From assembly GCA_916613615.1 (NCBI GenBank), contig OU744720.1, positions 68,216,471-68,280,470 on the forward strand: a stretch of DNA of 64,000 nucleotides, read 5' to 3'. Every line of letters starts with the position of its first letter. Position 1 is the first letter of the stretch. The stretch is from Steromphala cineraria. Lineage: Eukaryota > Mollusca > Gastropoda > Trochida > Trochidae. A program made the position numbers and the translations under genes. This document shows positions 48,868 through 60,545 of the stretch, in pieces. The notes below the pieces were generated by a model. The model was given only the letters and a program-made list of their open reading frames with translations, was not told the DNA's origin and did not search any database.

Positions 48868-49239
48868 TTAAAGGGGCAGTAGCACGTTTTTAGGGGGAAT
48901 ACATGTATAAGGTGATGTCAGGAAAATTAAAATTAACGGTTCCAATTGAAAGACAATGTATTTAAACTAAATGGAGCAGCAATAATTCAAACATATGACG
49001 TAAAGTTTAGCCATGCGATTCCTTTTTCTTACACAAAATGAATTAAAGGTGTTCACATAAAATGGCCGCCAATGGATTTTATGAGAATCTTCATACTTTG
49101 TCCTCTGACACTGGATGATTGGCTTGTGTAATAAGATTTTTGACACTGTCAAAATAATACATTTAGCATTAACTTACAATTATCAGTGAAAATTTTAAAT
49201 AATAAAATCATCAAAAAACGTGCTACTGCGCCCCTTTAA
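48868..49239 (-). repeat. MITE-A copy 7
   Basis: TTAA at 48868 and 49236. Left AGGGGCAGTAGCACG. Right CGTGCTACTGCGCCCCT with a two-base insertion. The interior is in reverse orientation and includes AAAATGGCCGCCAATGG. The 61-codon - strand frame is inside the element and is not a gene. Confidence 0.92.
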
Positions 49240-49654
49240 AATATTGTACAACTTAGGTTACAACATGTCTTCATACATGTATATATATCCACTTTGTTTT
49301 GTTTATGTTAGCTTTGTTCAATTTTTTATCGTTTCCATTGTTAATTATCTCATGTCAATTATGTATAAATACCATAAGACCCTGTATTAATCTTCGCTTG
49401 AAAAGGAGACAAGTCTGTGTATCGAAAAGTCACATTTTAGCAATGTAAAAGTTGTTATTCATTCAATACCGTCAGCTTCGTTCAAAATAATTTTGCCTGA
49501 ACATTCACTTGAACTTTTTATTAGATTTCCCTTTAACACTCGATAAATTGCCCCTTTGATGTATATAGAAAGGTAAAATTAAATTAAGTTTTTACAAAGA
49601 TCGTAAATCATCACCTGCATTGAGGAAAAAAGTGACATTTCTATACCAGCTAAA

Positions 49655-49994
49655 TGAACCGAAAATTTCATGTAATTAATGTTTCACTGATAATTATATG
49701 TTCATGCTAACTTTATTATTGTGACACTGTCAATAATCTCATTACACAAACTAATCAACCATAGTCAGAAGTCCATTGGCGGATATTTTGGTGTGGACAC
49801 CTTTAATACATCTTGTGTTAGTAAAAATAATCGCATGACTGATATTTACATCATATATTTGATTTATTACTGCTTCATTTAGTTTAAATACATTGTCTTT
49901 TGATTGGAACCATCTATTTACGTTTTGGTGATGTCAGGAAAAGGTAAATAGATGGTTCCCCCCTCCCCCCTCAAACGTGCTACTACCCCTTTAA
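49655..49994 (+). repeat. MITE-A copy 8, with an internal inverted segment
   Basis: The right end reads CGTGCTACTACCCCT then TTAA (49991). The left terminal repeat is gone. At 49906-49921 and 49944-49959 lies a perfect 16-bp inverted repeat (GGAACCATCTATTTAC and its complement). The 22 bases between carry GTGATGTCAGGAAAAG, the reverse complement of the order found in every other copy. Confidence 0.88.
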
Positions 49995-50570
49995 GGGACG
50001 ATTAACAATTTAAGCTGACTTATTGAGAGAAACCTTCCTACCGGAACTGGCTGCATACCACTTTGACTATGATCTGAGATCATAAGAACTTGATTGCATA
50101 GATTGCAGATGTCTAGACACCTAAACACCTCCTATCAATATGATTTTGTTAGATTATTGATTCACACCAATATTGTAGTAGGAACGCATTTAATGCAAAA
50201 TTTATTTAGCTAGGAAGTGTTTTTAATTTGACTTGCATGTATCATTTAATTTAAAAATAATTAATGATTGTTTATTTCAAGGTCTGCGCCTTATGATAAT
50301 GCAGAATGCATAAAGGGGTCTGCCATTTGATGACTGTGAAAAGTTTTCATCAGTACAGTCAGTCTTTTAATGTAGGTTATGTTTAAATTCCTTTTAGTCC
50401 TCTGGGATTCCCAGTTCATAAGTGTATGATTTTAACAGTAGTTGACTGATTTAGGGCTCAATTATCCAAGTCTGTAAAAAGTTCAATTTACTCAATTGAC
50501 ATTAATAAGAAAAACCATAGTATCTCAGCGGAGATTCATACTTTCATAATGAGTTGACAATGTCTTTCAG
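49995..50570. other. No gene recognised
   Basis: No feature is seen until the acceptor-like TGTCTTTCAG at 50561-50570. Confidence 0.45.
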
Positions 50571-50821
50571 GAAAGGAAAAGCTCAATGCTTTTATCATAG
50601 TGTCGAAAGCAGGATTGTGGAAAAATGACCTGAGCTATAAACCATTCACGACAATCAAGCAGACTCCTATTTACTACAAAATGTACAAAGAGGTGCAAAT
50701 GTCTTATGAACCGAGACGTCTGATCCAGGATTTCAATGTGATAATGCCAGTAGATATCTTTTCGGTCAGAGAAGATTATGGAGTACACAAGCATTGGATT
50801 TGGCTGGATAATTGTCAAGGG
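50571..50821 (+). CDS. Candidate internal coding exon, unknown protein
   Basis: An acceptor-like TGTCTTTCAG precedes 50571 and a donor-like GTAAAC follows 50821. The 251 bases between are open in one frame (two bases of a split codon, then 83 codons). They read KEKLNAFIIVSKAGLWKNDL, SYKPFTTIKQTPIYYKMYKE, VQMSYEPRRLIQDFNVIMPV, DIFSVREDYGVHKHWIWLDN and CQG. The composition is protein-like and less A+T-rich than its flanks, with mixed charged, aromatic and hydrophobic residues. I do not recognise the family. No companion exons are apparent within the window on this strand, so the neighbours would be beyond long introns or outside. The opposite strand is also open (121 codons), which weakens the case. 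It could instead be an unknown transposon piece. Confidence 0.4.
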
Positions 50822-51223
50822 GTAAACAAATAATACAATTCTGATTATTTGAGTTACATTAAATATTAATAAAGTAACCAATCGGTCGGTTTTCATACGC
50901 CATCTTGAAATGTAAGCATTTTGAGAAAACAAATGTGCTAATTCATTTACAAAATTAAGAAATTACTACTTAATTGATTGATAGAAGAGGAGCATATTTA
51001 AAAATAATTCATAGAAGAACTGATCAGTTACGGCAGCATTTTATCATATTAATGCAATCAACGATCGATCGTAACTTCGATGATTGGCTTCATTTCAGAT
51101 TTTTTTATTTTTAAGCAATACACTTTATTATTTGACAAATTGTTAAATCTTTAACAACTGAAATGCTTAACTCACAAACATATTTGAAATAAGTGTGAAA
51201 TTACCATATAAAAATCATAAAAA
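50822..51223. other. No gene recognised
   Basis: Would be intron if the preceding exon is real. Nothing recognised. Confidence 0.4.
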
Positions 51224-51625
51224 ATAGAGCCATTGGCTCTGTGTCTCATCAGGCTTCATCATCAACTATGATGTAGAGTGTGGCCAATGTGATTCCCCCT
51301 TTGTAGAGACCACAGGGTCACCAATAATAAAATTAAGTATATAGCAGTGTATTAAATAGATTGGAAATCTAGCCTGTCCTGAAAATTCATTGGTCATTCA
51401 TTGGGAAATTTAAGAAAAAAATTGAAAAATTACCAGTCCTGACCAAAAAGTAACCAGTCCTGGCAAAAAGTAGCCAGTTCAAGGACTAGCTGACGGGCAA
51501 TATTTTAAACACTGTTTATAGGCGACAAGTTTCAGTTTCTAGGCCTTATACTTCAGGAGAAGATGAAAATGGATTTGAAGGACGTTCCTGTTGCCTTTAT
51601 TATTACAGGCCAGATGAGCTAAAAA
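51224..51625 (+). repeat. Repeat R, copy with palindromic start
   Basis: Begins AGAGCCATTGGCTCT, a palindrome, followed by CTCATCAGGCTTCATCATC and later CCACAGGGTCACCAATAATA. Ends ACAGGCCAGATGAGCTAAAA. The same start and end words bracket the copy at 60838-61290, which indicates a defined mobile element. Confidence 0.7.
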
Positions 51626-51905
51626 TTGTCAACAGGAAAGTCCTCCTGAATTTCGTTCCCACAAAAAATACCCCTCTTGAATGGTCCCTTGAAATGGACA
51701 AGATCCGTCAGTCTGTCAGTTACACATTGTGTCCGGCTCATAACTTAGTAACTATTTCAATTCATATTAGAGTGGAAATGCAAATGTTATGATGTGTCAT
51801 GAGTAACAATTTAACAAATATTTTCATACGATTTTGCTTTTCAGAAATAAAATGAGGACTGTGTCAGGAAACACCTGTCAAACTCCGAACTTCTAAACTG
51901 ATAAT

Positions 51906-52973
51906 TAGCAGCCCCGTCTAAGGACGGGGCTGCTATCAGTTTTTGTGAAGTTTCCATCGCCGCCGCCGCCGCCGCACTCGTACTACTAGCTATAACTTGT
52001 TTCCCCTAAGCTTTCCAGAACTCTTATTCATACCTTACTACTCATACCTCGGGGGAACGATTTTGACACGTTCACTTTCAAGGTCAAAGGTCAAGGTCAC
52101 GAGCTATGTATTCACTCTAAGAATTCCTTGTAAACGCGATAACTTGAAAAGTTTTTGTGCTATGAAGCTCTAACTTGGTATATATCATCCTTGGAAAAGT
52201 AAACAATTTTGAAAAGGTTTTGGCTACAATCCGTCAAAGGTCAAGGTCACAGCAAGGTCATGACGTAAGCATGTTTTAGCGAAAATGCTTTATTTTAACT
52301 ATGAACACTTTTAATCAATACATGATTGTTATACTCAATGAAAAGTGTTCAATGATTGTGTGACCTTGAAGGTCAAGGTCATGAGATATGAGTTATTACA
52401 AAATGCACTAAATTGGGGTATAACTTTATCCCATTTAGCTTTTCAGAACTCATGAACATGTCTAAATGTTAATACTTCCAGGGAATCATTATGACATGTT
52501 CACTTTCAAGTTCAAAGGTCAAGGTCACGAGTACTCCATAAAAAGTGTTCAATTATTGTGTGACCTTGAAGGTCAAAGGTCAAGGTCATGAGATATGAGT
52601 TATTGCAATTCCTTGTAAACACAATAACTTGAAAAGTTTTTGTGCTATGAAGTTTAGATTTTGTATATATTATCTCTTGAGAAGTACAACATTTTAAAAA
52701 GTTTTGGGTACGAACTGTCGAAGGTCAAGGTCACAGCAAGGTCAACATATATGGAGAAAATGGATTAATTTAATTTTTAACACTTTATTTCATTACAATA
52801 ATGTTATACTCAATGAAATGTGTTCATTGATTGTGTGACCTTGAGTGTCAAAGGTCAAGGTCACGAGAAAATTCCCAATTTGGTGAGGCCTGTAAAAGGC
52901 GGAACAGGGTAAGGCGAAACCCAAAGTTCCGGGGCTGCTCTGCTTTTGCGGTATCCCGCAAACGCTTATCTAG
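51906..52973 (+). mobile_element. Non-autonomous Helitron-like element
   Basis: The 3' end fits a Helitron: a hairpin TTTGCGG-TATC-CCGCAAA (52945-52962) is followed 11 bases later by CTAG (52970-52973) and then T. AGCAGCCCCG near the 5' side (51907-51916) is inverted as CGGGGCTGCT at 52930-52939, a subterminal inverted repeat as known in Helentron-related elements. A perfect 13-bp hairpin (51906-51935) marks the left part. A GCC run (51957-51976) follows. The interior is a tandem duplication with a spacing of about 485 bases (AATTCCTTGTAAAC at about 52124 and 52609), dense in AGGTCA half-sites. No Rep/helicase gene is present. The exact 5' terminus (expected TC after A) was not determined. 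Confidence 0.6.
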
Positions 52974-54659
52974 TTTGATAAATTATCGAGACATACATAA
53001 TCATATGAAGGTATATCACGATTAAACACTTGAATTTTTTTTCAATTTGCAATTTTTGACAAAACAATGTTGACTGTGTTAGAAAACTTATCTGAGTCTG
53101 GCTGAAACCTTTTAACATTGTGTCATACATGTTGGTTGACCAAACATGGTAATGAGATAGATCACAACTTGAAGGTGTGTTAAAGCTAACAATTCATAAA
53201 ATATATTTTGTAAAATTTTACATTTTCTGGATAAAAAGGAATGACACTGTTTGAATATCATGAGTACACAAATCCTTGATTATCTAAGTTCGATAGAATT
53301 AAGACAAGAGTAAGATATTTGTCAAAACTACTATAAGATATCATCTAATTTAAATTGACTAAGATATATACAAATATATTTATAGGACAACTTTATCTAT
53401 ATCGTTTTTATCTTTATAATCATTATCCTATCAGTGTGAAATCAGAATTTGACCGTTGAGATTTAATTTTGCATTTTCATCTGAGAAAACCAAAAGATGA
53501 GTAATACAACTATTTTTGAAGTACACGAACGTCAACAGAAATCCTGATAAAGTTTTATGTTAGTCTTAAATATTTTCAAACTTGAATCATATGGGTTCAT
53601 AGAAGGCACACAAATAACAGTGGTCGCAATCTATAGGAATCAATTGAAATGGATCACGAGTATAAATCACCGGCTAGCTAACCCGCAGGGAAGGAATCAG
53701 TCTACAAAATTGGAAATTACTTGTATCAATTTCCTTTAGCTGGTAACATCTAGAGCATTTTTACAGAACTAAATTTTGGTATGAGGTACACATCTGCGTG
53801 GTTCCAAACATAATTTGTGAATAGCATAATATGTCTGAACCTGAGATCCCAATATCAGCCCGAGGGCTGAAAATGTGTCCAAGTTGGATATGGGGTACAA
53901 TATGAAAAGTGACATTTTGTAACCTTTTCGTCATATATAAAACGTTTTGCATAAAAATGTTATTGTAGAACAATTAATGATAAAAAGTTTTGAAATTGAA
54001 ATGTATAGTCACATGCATAACAAAATGATCATGCTTTAAAGGGTTAAGTTTGAGAAAGATACAATGAACATGCGCAGCTTCGCTTATTCACATTATTAGA
54101 AGATTTAATTATTATATGTTTTGAAAGAATATTTACCCCTAAACCCTAGGCTGATATTGAAATGGATTTGCGGACCCGTCTGATATGGCTGATATAGATC
54201 TGCGGACCCGGATGCAATATGGGTGCTGTGTCCCCGCCTCTATCACACATGTAGAAAACCCAATATTATGATAGATATATGATAATCATTTTTATGATAC
54301 TGCAGATTCATATGTCATACCAGAATCAACATAATATTTATAGGATAGGAAGGAAACTGTTTTCAGCAATATCCTAAATAAAACTGCATCATGTCCACCG
54401 TATGGTGTAACTCTTAAAAACCGACAATATAAAATTCCAACCAAGATATGAGCTAGTTTTCTTACAATTTAATCATCTGCAGTCAAATAATATTTGTTTT
54501 TTAAAGATGCATAATGAAATTGTTCCGATACGGGTCAACCTCAACACGAACACATGTGTTATAAAGACATACCATATCTAATAATGCATCCATATAAAAT
54601 TTTAATAACAACAAAAATTATAGTGTTAGATTTCAGAGCTTCTAAGTTTACATGCATGA
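52974..54659. other. No gene recognised
   Basis: Apart from short frames and the words GCGGACCC(G) repeated near 54170 and 54205, nothing is recognised. Confidence 0.5.
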
Positions 54660-54970
54660 TATCTTCGCAATGACCTTGAAAATAATGGAAAGGTCACCAA
54701 CATAAAATGGGCCTGGTGTCTTTCTAAAAATCAGATGTATAACGAATCCAGTGAACAATTTTTGAGATATCACACAAACAAGCTAAACCTGCCGTTTATA
54801 TATAATGATGTTCAAAGTTCTGCACGTAATGTATAAATAATGAAAGTAATGAATAATGTGTCTTGCCAAATTTTCTTTAGATTTACTGACAAGCCTTATA
54901 TGCAGGTTTAAATGGTGATATTTTTTAAGCCTCGCTGTGACCTTGAAGATAGTGTGAAGGTCACCAAAAT
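54660..54970 (+). repeat. Duplicated TGACCTTGAA / AAGGTCACC units
   Basis: ATGACCTTGAAAATA followed by AAAGGTCACCAAC occurs near 54670-54702, and GTGACCTTGAAGATAG followed by GAAGGTCACCAAA near 54940-54967. Each pair is an inverted repeat of an AAGGTCA-type word. They are likely ends or units of a common repeat. Confidence 0.6.
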
Positions 54971-55352
54971 CGCCTGGCACGGGCGGAATTTCGCCCAATG
55001 AACAAGAATACACTGGTTCAAGTTTAATTAAAGAGCATCAAGAATTAGATCACCCGAAGACTGGATAAAAGAGGTGTCACATCTCTCTTTATAACGTCTC
55101 ACTTATTAAATTCAGTTAAAAGCATGTGGTGGCTTAGTGATTGATAGATATTCTCTGTAAACGATTCTGGGATTTTTCATTAACAACGTTCATAGCTTTT
55201 GATTCCCGAAATCTGAAATAATTAATTGCACAATTATTTAAAACATTTTCCTGTTCAGAGAATTGTGCAAGAAGCTTTATCTGCCTAGAAAGACATTCTG
55301 TATTTTATGTGCGTAAAATGTGTGTGAGATTGTCTACTGCACTGACAATGTA

Positions 55353-56407
55353 TATACTCACGTCCATAAGAAACTTGACCCATTAGAAAATATTGATTGT
55401 GGGCGAAATATGACCACTTGACTACTAAAACTTATTGAAATACAAAGAAAAATCAATTGACAAGCACAACACTAAATTTCATTAATTGTAGTTTGTATTG
55501 GTAAATGCAATGACGTATTATTTACAGGAGGGGTAAATATTGCAAAACCACGGCATACAGAGATTTCAGTTTCATAAGAGTTCGGGAGTGGTCATACTGC
55601 AATGTGAATAACGACTATATCCTTGTCTCTGAATACAAGAATACACACGTCTACACATTGATGACGGCATTGGGGATTGTCTGCCACTCTTCCCTCAAAT
55701 CTTGAATTAACTGCTGACGAGTTAGTGGGTGTGGCTGACGTTGTCTGATACGCCGATCGCGGTGGTCCCACAGGTATCAGAGATAAATCAGGGGATTGTG
55801 GGGCCAGGGCAGTACATTGATATTGTGCATATTCATAAAGTCCTTCACCACTCGAGCAACATGGGCATTGCGTTATCGTGTTGATAGAGAGTTCCCTGGT
55901 GTTGCTGCTGTAGAAAGGGGATAACAACTGGTCTCTCCACCAAAAGGCTCAAGCTTCTGGATGCAACATGGTGCCATGCGCTCCCCTTGACCAGTCTGTT
56001 GGAACCGTTGTATCACGTTGGTTACCGCTGTGGTGGGGCAACCAAAGGTTCTGCCAACATGACCCCTTGAAGCTCCCATGTCGATCATTCCTATGGCCCG
56101 TTCACGTTGTTCTGCTGTAAGTTTTGGCATTCTTTTTATGGTTTTCCAATGACAGTGAGGACAGTGGTTTGTGTCAGAGAATTTTATACCAAAACCTGCA
56201 GGTGCGGATCGTGCAACTTAAAAAAAATTCGATTTTAACAGAATTTTGCCTGTGAAGCCTAATTAAGAAATGTTGTGTTTCTGCAATGCATAAAACGTGA
56301 CCATAAACACTGGCGAACTCAAGGAACACCAACTTTAGTTATTAAGATTGTTACATTTTCTTTGAAGTAAAAAATCAGGGGTCAAGTTTCTTATGGACGT
56401 GAGTATA
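55353..56407 (-). pseudogene. Tc1-like element, intact ends, internally deleted transposase
   Basis: A perfect 31-bp inverted repeat including the TA target (55351-55381 and 56379-56409; outer word TACTCACGTCCATAAG) bounds about 1.05 kb. On the - strand the protein starts MPKLTAEQRERAIGMIDM, then HVGRTFGCPTTAVTNVIQRF and QQTGQ, a helix-turn-helix DNA-binding region. The frame then breaks. In another frame VVIPFLQQQHQGTLYQHDNA retains the family's second catalytic Asp. After further shifts come PQSPDLS and RRIRQRQPHPLTRQQL with LREEWQTIPNAVIN, typical of the Tc1 C-terminus. The region between the DNA-binding domain and the second Asp is missing, including the first Asp. The perfect ends indicate relatively recent insertion of a deletion derivative. 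Confidence 0.92.
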
Positions 56408-56409
56408 TA

Positions 56410-57299
56410 ATTGTCCAAATGGTGACGTAACTTTGAGTATCATATCTCAGTACTAACATATTTTGATTTACAATGTATTGGAATGCAATGCTATACTAAC
56501 CTTGCATATAGGAAGATATTTACACTGTTTAAATATAAAGTGATAGTGAGTATTTCATTAATTTCGTTCTGTACAAGAACATGGAACATTGTGCTTTACT
56601 TGAAAGACTGCTGTAAATAGATTTCAAGATCATATCGTTTCCCCTTTGCAGGATATGTTCTCTTGTTATGTTCACCCTTGATCCTTGGCTTTTCAAATTT
56701 AAAAATTGACATCCATAGACTTCAATGGATAACTTCAATTTTAGTGCATTTTATCATATTTATGCTGTTTATTTCGTTTGCAATCTTAGCAGTATATATG
56801 TTTTCTGACATGTTATTTTCACCAAAAATACATGGTTTCCTCTATGACCAATCATATGTCATTAATTGAGCTAAAAACCCGTTTAATGTTTTTTTTCTGT
56901 TTTCAGAGAATTCATTGAATATTTCTTTTGAAATTGAGTTGATAATATTGACAGCTACGAAAAATTTAATATTCCCATGTTAGTTATATTAGTTACAATA
57001 AATCCCTTCAAATTAAAGTTATCTAATAGTTTCAATTGAATTGCTAAAAGAGTCCGAACTTGATATGTTTTTAATAAGTATGCATTATAGCAACGCATTG
57101 ACACTTTAAAAAGTGATTGGAATACACATCACATATTTCAAATGCATGGCGCTATTGATAACTAGGCACGATTTGTAGACACTTCTTTTAAATGGGTCAG
57201 GACTACAAAGAAAGATAAGCAGCTCTGTAATAGTAGTTAACTTTTCGACCTTAACAGTCAAATGAGGTGAACGTGCATCCAAGAGTTCTACAAAGCTGC
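56410..57299. other. No gene recognised
   Basis: Nothing recognised. A 68- and a 69-codon frame lack motifs. Confidence 0.5.
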
Positions 57300-57520
57300 T
57301 CTGGTCATTAAGATAAATACAGTATGTTACTGTGGAGGAAGAAATTGATTCAAGTATTTTCCAATTTTGCAGACTGATATGTTCCCTGTGGGCAGGCTAG
57401 CCGGTGATTGATACTCTTGATCTATTTCAGATGATTCCTTTAGATTGTGACGTCTGTTATTTGTGATTCTTATCAGTAATACCTTGTAAGATGAAACCCT
57501 AATATTGCAAGAATGTAGAC
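57300..57520 (+). repeat. Third, diverged copy of part of S2
   Basis: GAAATTGATTCAAGTA, TTTTGCAGACTGAT, CTCTTGATCTA and CTGTTATTTGTGA-like words follow the order seen at 46020-46160 and 63720-63850. Flanks do not match. Confidence 0.7.
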
Positions 57521-58090
57521 ACCTAATAAGTATCCAATATCAAGTGTATCCAATATATTATTGTAAAATATGCATTCCTTTGGTTCATGAAGTGCTTAGT
57601 GCAGAAAACATTGGAGTCATTATCAGAATAATGTGTGGTACAGTTTGTACATTCTTGTGCAGGTTTAACTAGTGAATATAGCTTTGTCAAAACATGTTTA
57701 TCAGTTATGAAAGTGTCACTCAGTGAATGTCAACAGATAATATTGCTTAACACTGATACAATCGAAATGTCATACATCTGTTGTAACTAAATACTTTCCT
57801 TGTAAGGATTGTAATTGTAATGAATTGCTTACAAATAACTGAATCTTTGTATCATTGTTATCAATTTGTATGTGTCATATGACAGGGATCAGGATCATTA
57901 ATCAAATGGTAATGTTATTTCTATTCAAATACATTTAGAATAGTAACACAGTTATGTATAGTTAATAATAGGAATTGAAATAAGGTTGAAATGGTACCAC
58001 TAAACAAATTCACTGCTACAGAGGCCGCCTTAAACTAAATCTATTACATGAATAGGGTTTTCTGTTTATGACATATGATAGGTAATATAT
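57521..58090. other. No gene recognised
   Basis: Nothing recognised. Confidence 0.5.
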
Positions 58091-58212
58091 ACATGATGAC
58101 ACACGGGGTGTATACGAAATATCAGCGAGCTATCATCTCACTAGGGGGCGGAGCCCCCGAGTGAGTGATAGCAAGCTGATATTTCGTATACGCCCCGTGT
58201 GTCAATCATGTA
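58091..58212. repeat. Compact nested foldback element (about 122 bases)
   Basis: ACACACGGGGTGTATACGAA plus ATATCAGC is matched on the other side by GCTGATATTTCGTATACGCC plus CCGTGTGT. Inside lie CTATCA/TGATAG, CACT/AGTG and GGGGGC-GGA-GCCCCC. Outside, ACATGAT pairs with ATCATGT. Almost the whole sequence is one stem with small bulges. It is sharply G+C-richer than its flanks. Confidence 0.95.
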
Positions 58213-60094
58213 TCTGTTTATCCAATGGGAAACGTCTTGCGACCTTTCACCCGACATCAACACTCCGTGCATGATCATCTTTTAGATCAGTCTGAAGAAA
58301 TCGTCCAGCCACGAATGTCGGAATGATCCTTTTTCCTTCTGAAATGTTTTGGATGACCTGGCCTTCTCTTATCTAAGCAGGCATATGCAACTTATATTTA
58401 CTAAAATAAGGTAACACTATTTAATTCTGAAGATGTATTTCATTTAATTGTGAAATGTAAGTTTTACAACCAGTGCACTAAATTTCATGAATTGTTTGTT
58501 TTCACCGAATTACTTGGTCCTTTTCGCAAATTATTTGTGATAGGGGTTAACTTTTAATGAACGAAAAGTTCAGATTATAATTATTAGTTCGATAATATAT
58601 ATATGTATAGTTTTACGGGACGCCTCTGAATTTCTGCACTTAGTCAGTGATTTCATTCGGTGGTTTTTCCACTGCAAATTGGTAATATTTTGTCGTCGAG
58701 AGATTGAGCGGTTTCCATTTCTTTGATCTTGGCCTACATGTTTGAATTTGCAACAATGTTGAACTTTCTCAAGGTCGTCGGCCCGATATTGCTAGCTCCG
58801 CCCTCAAGCTGCCTCTCTCCTTCATGATTGTCGAATCAGCACGTCGAAAATAACTGTGGTAATATGTTCGTGACGTAATAGATATTCGCTTGAGTTTTCT
58901 TGGTACATGATTTACCATTGGGAAAAGATCAAAGGAAAATATGCCGCCCATTGGATAACTGTCAATATCAAGGGAAAGTGTTTGATTAACTCCAAGTAAT
59001 TTAATTTTCAAACAAATATTATTTGCATATAGCTTTTTTGTCAATTATTGACAATAATTGTTGAAACTAGGGATGCATTTTCAACAACCAGTGACATCCT
59101 TATTTATAATTAATTAATATTCAGTACCATTACAATATCAGTCGTATTTTCTGATAATGTCAAACTGAATTATCTTTCTTTCCAGAAATAATTCCCAAAA
59201 TCTACATCTTTCACGATAGAAGTGATAAATTCCTACAAAGAATCGTAATTTTGACATAGCATCACTTCTTAGTTTTGAATTTTGGGGTTGCTTAAATTTT
59301 TATATTGCAGTTTATTATTTTGTCTATTGCGCTATTGTTAGCAATAATAGGTAACTGATGTGATAACTGGTATAATAGTTCTGTTAGGGAATTACATGTA
59401 TAATTGTTGTTGTCTATTGATATATGTTTCACTACAGTCGGCAGTAAATGAATACTAACCCTTCATTACATAACGATGAAACACAAGAACACGTCAAAAA
59501 CAGCTTAGAACCTTTTTTACTTAACCTGTAAGGGATATCTTATTATGTTTGTAATTAAGACACGCTAATTAAAACAGAAATAAAATCATGATCAAAAACC
59601 TTTTATTCGTAGTAGTAATAATACACTTTCTAACAAGAGCTTTTTCATTTGTCATATGACTAACTGCACTTTTCCATTCAAAATGGTAATTATTGACATA
59701 TACAATGTAACATTCCAGGTGAAATCTTTAAAAAAAACAAAACAAATCACACAGCATCCTACAACGTCTAAAAAAACACATTGCAGATGGATGGACAACA
59801 TATGCCAAATGTTTTATCACACTATACATCAATCAAACCTAAAATGTAAGGGCAGTATTTAGTCACCAGCAACTGAAATAAGATTTGCAATTACACTTCT
59901 GTTAACTGAGATATATATCTAAGAGAAAATAAACCCTTGACCATTAGTAACTTGTTATTATAAAGCATAATGAGTGAAAGCAACAACATATCAATTTTGA
60001 TATAAACAAACAAACAAAACACAATCAAATAAAATCCAATTTTTTTCAAATTGTGATATATAAACTGAAATATATCATTGAGTATATTTAAGAA
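58213..60094. other. No gene recognised
   Basis: A 91-codon frame on the - strand (58769-59044) has no motif. Nothing else is recognised. Confidence 0.5.
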
Positions 60095-60439
60095 GTTATT
60101 TCAATACATCCTGGTGACATTTCATTAAAACAAACAAAACAATAAAGTTATTTACTTACCAATTGTGGAAGTCTAATAGTCGCACTGAATATATGTAAGT
60201 ATGTACAATGTTAATGTTTCCCTAGAAATTTAATCATATTTATATTTTAAATAGGGCCGTTCAAGTTAATGTCTTTACCCAAGACAAAGAACAAAGGTCA
60301 GGAATCTGTGCACCTACATGGTTATAGATATAATATATATAAACAAATACATAAAACACACACATTTCAAGATAATCCTTTTGAAGCGACTGAATTGAAG
60401 ATATTTGGGTTGTTAATATTTGACAAGATACTATATATT

Positions 60440-60545
60440 AAGGTACTTTTAGTAGCAGTAGCAGTAGTAGTAGCAGTAGTAGTCCTAGTGTGATGGTGGT
60501 AGTAGTAGAATCAGTAGTTGTAGTAGTAGTTGTAGTTGTTGTTGT
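60440..60545 (+). repeat. Impure (TAG)n microsatellite
   Basis: TAG/GTA runs with interruptions. The left S2 copy has a shorter, more decayed version near 43050-43080. The Val/Ala-rich C-terminus of the 74-codon frame here comes from the repeat. Confidence 0.9.

Noticed and set aside
2138..49994. Regularly spaced repeats considered as a CRISPR-like array
   Set aside because: The repeats are about 360-base MITEs in both orientations at irregular distances; nothing resembles short direct repeats with unique spacers.
51906..51945. Hairpin followed by T-run resembling a bacterial intrinsic terminator
   Set aside because: The context is eukaryotic repeat DNA; the hairpin is better explained as a structural part of the Helitron-like element.
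58769..59044. 91-codon frame on the - strand
   Set aside because: No recognisable domain, no promoter or splice signals, and sequence typical of the surroundings.
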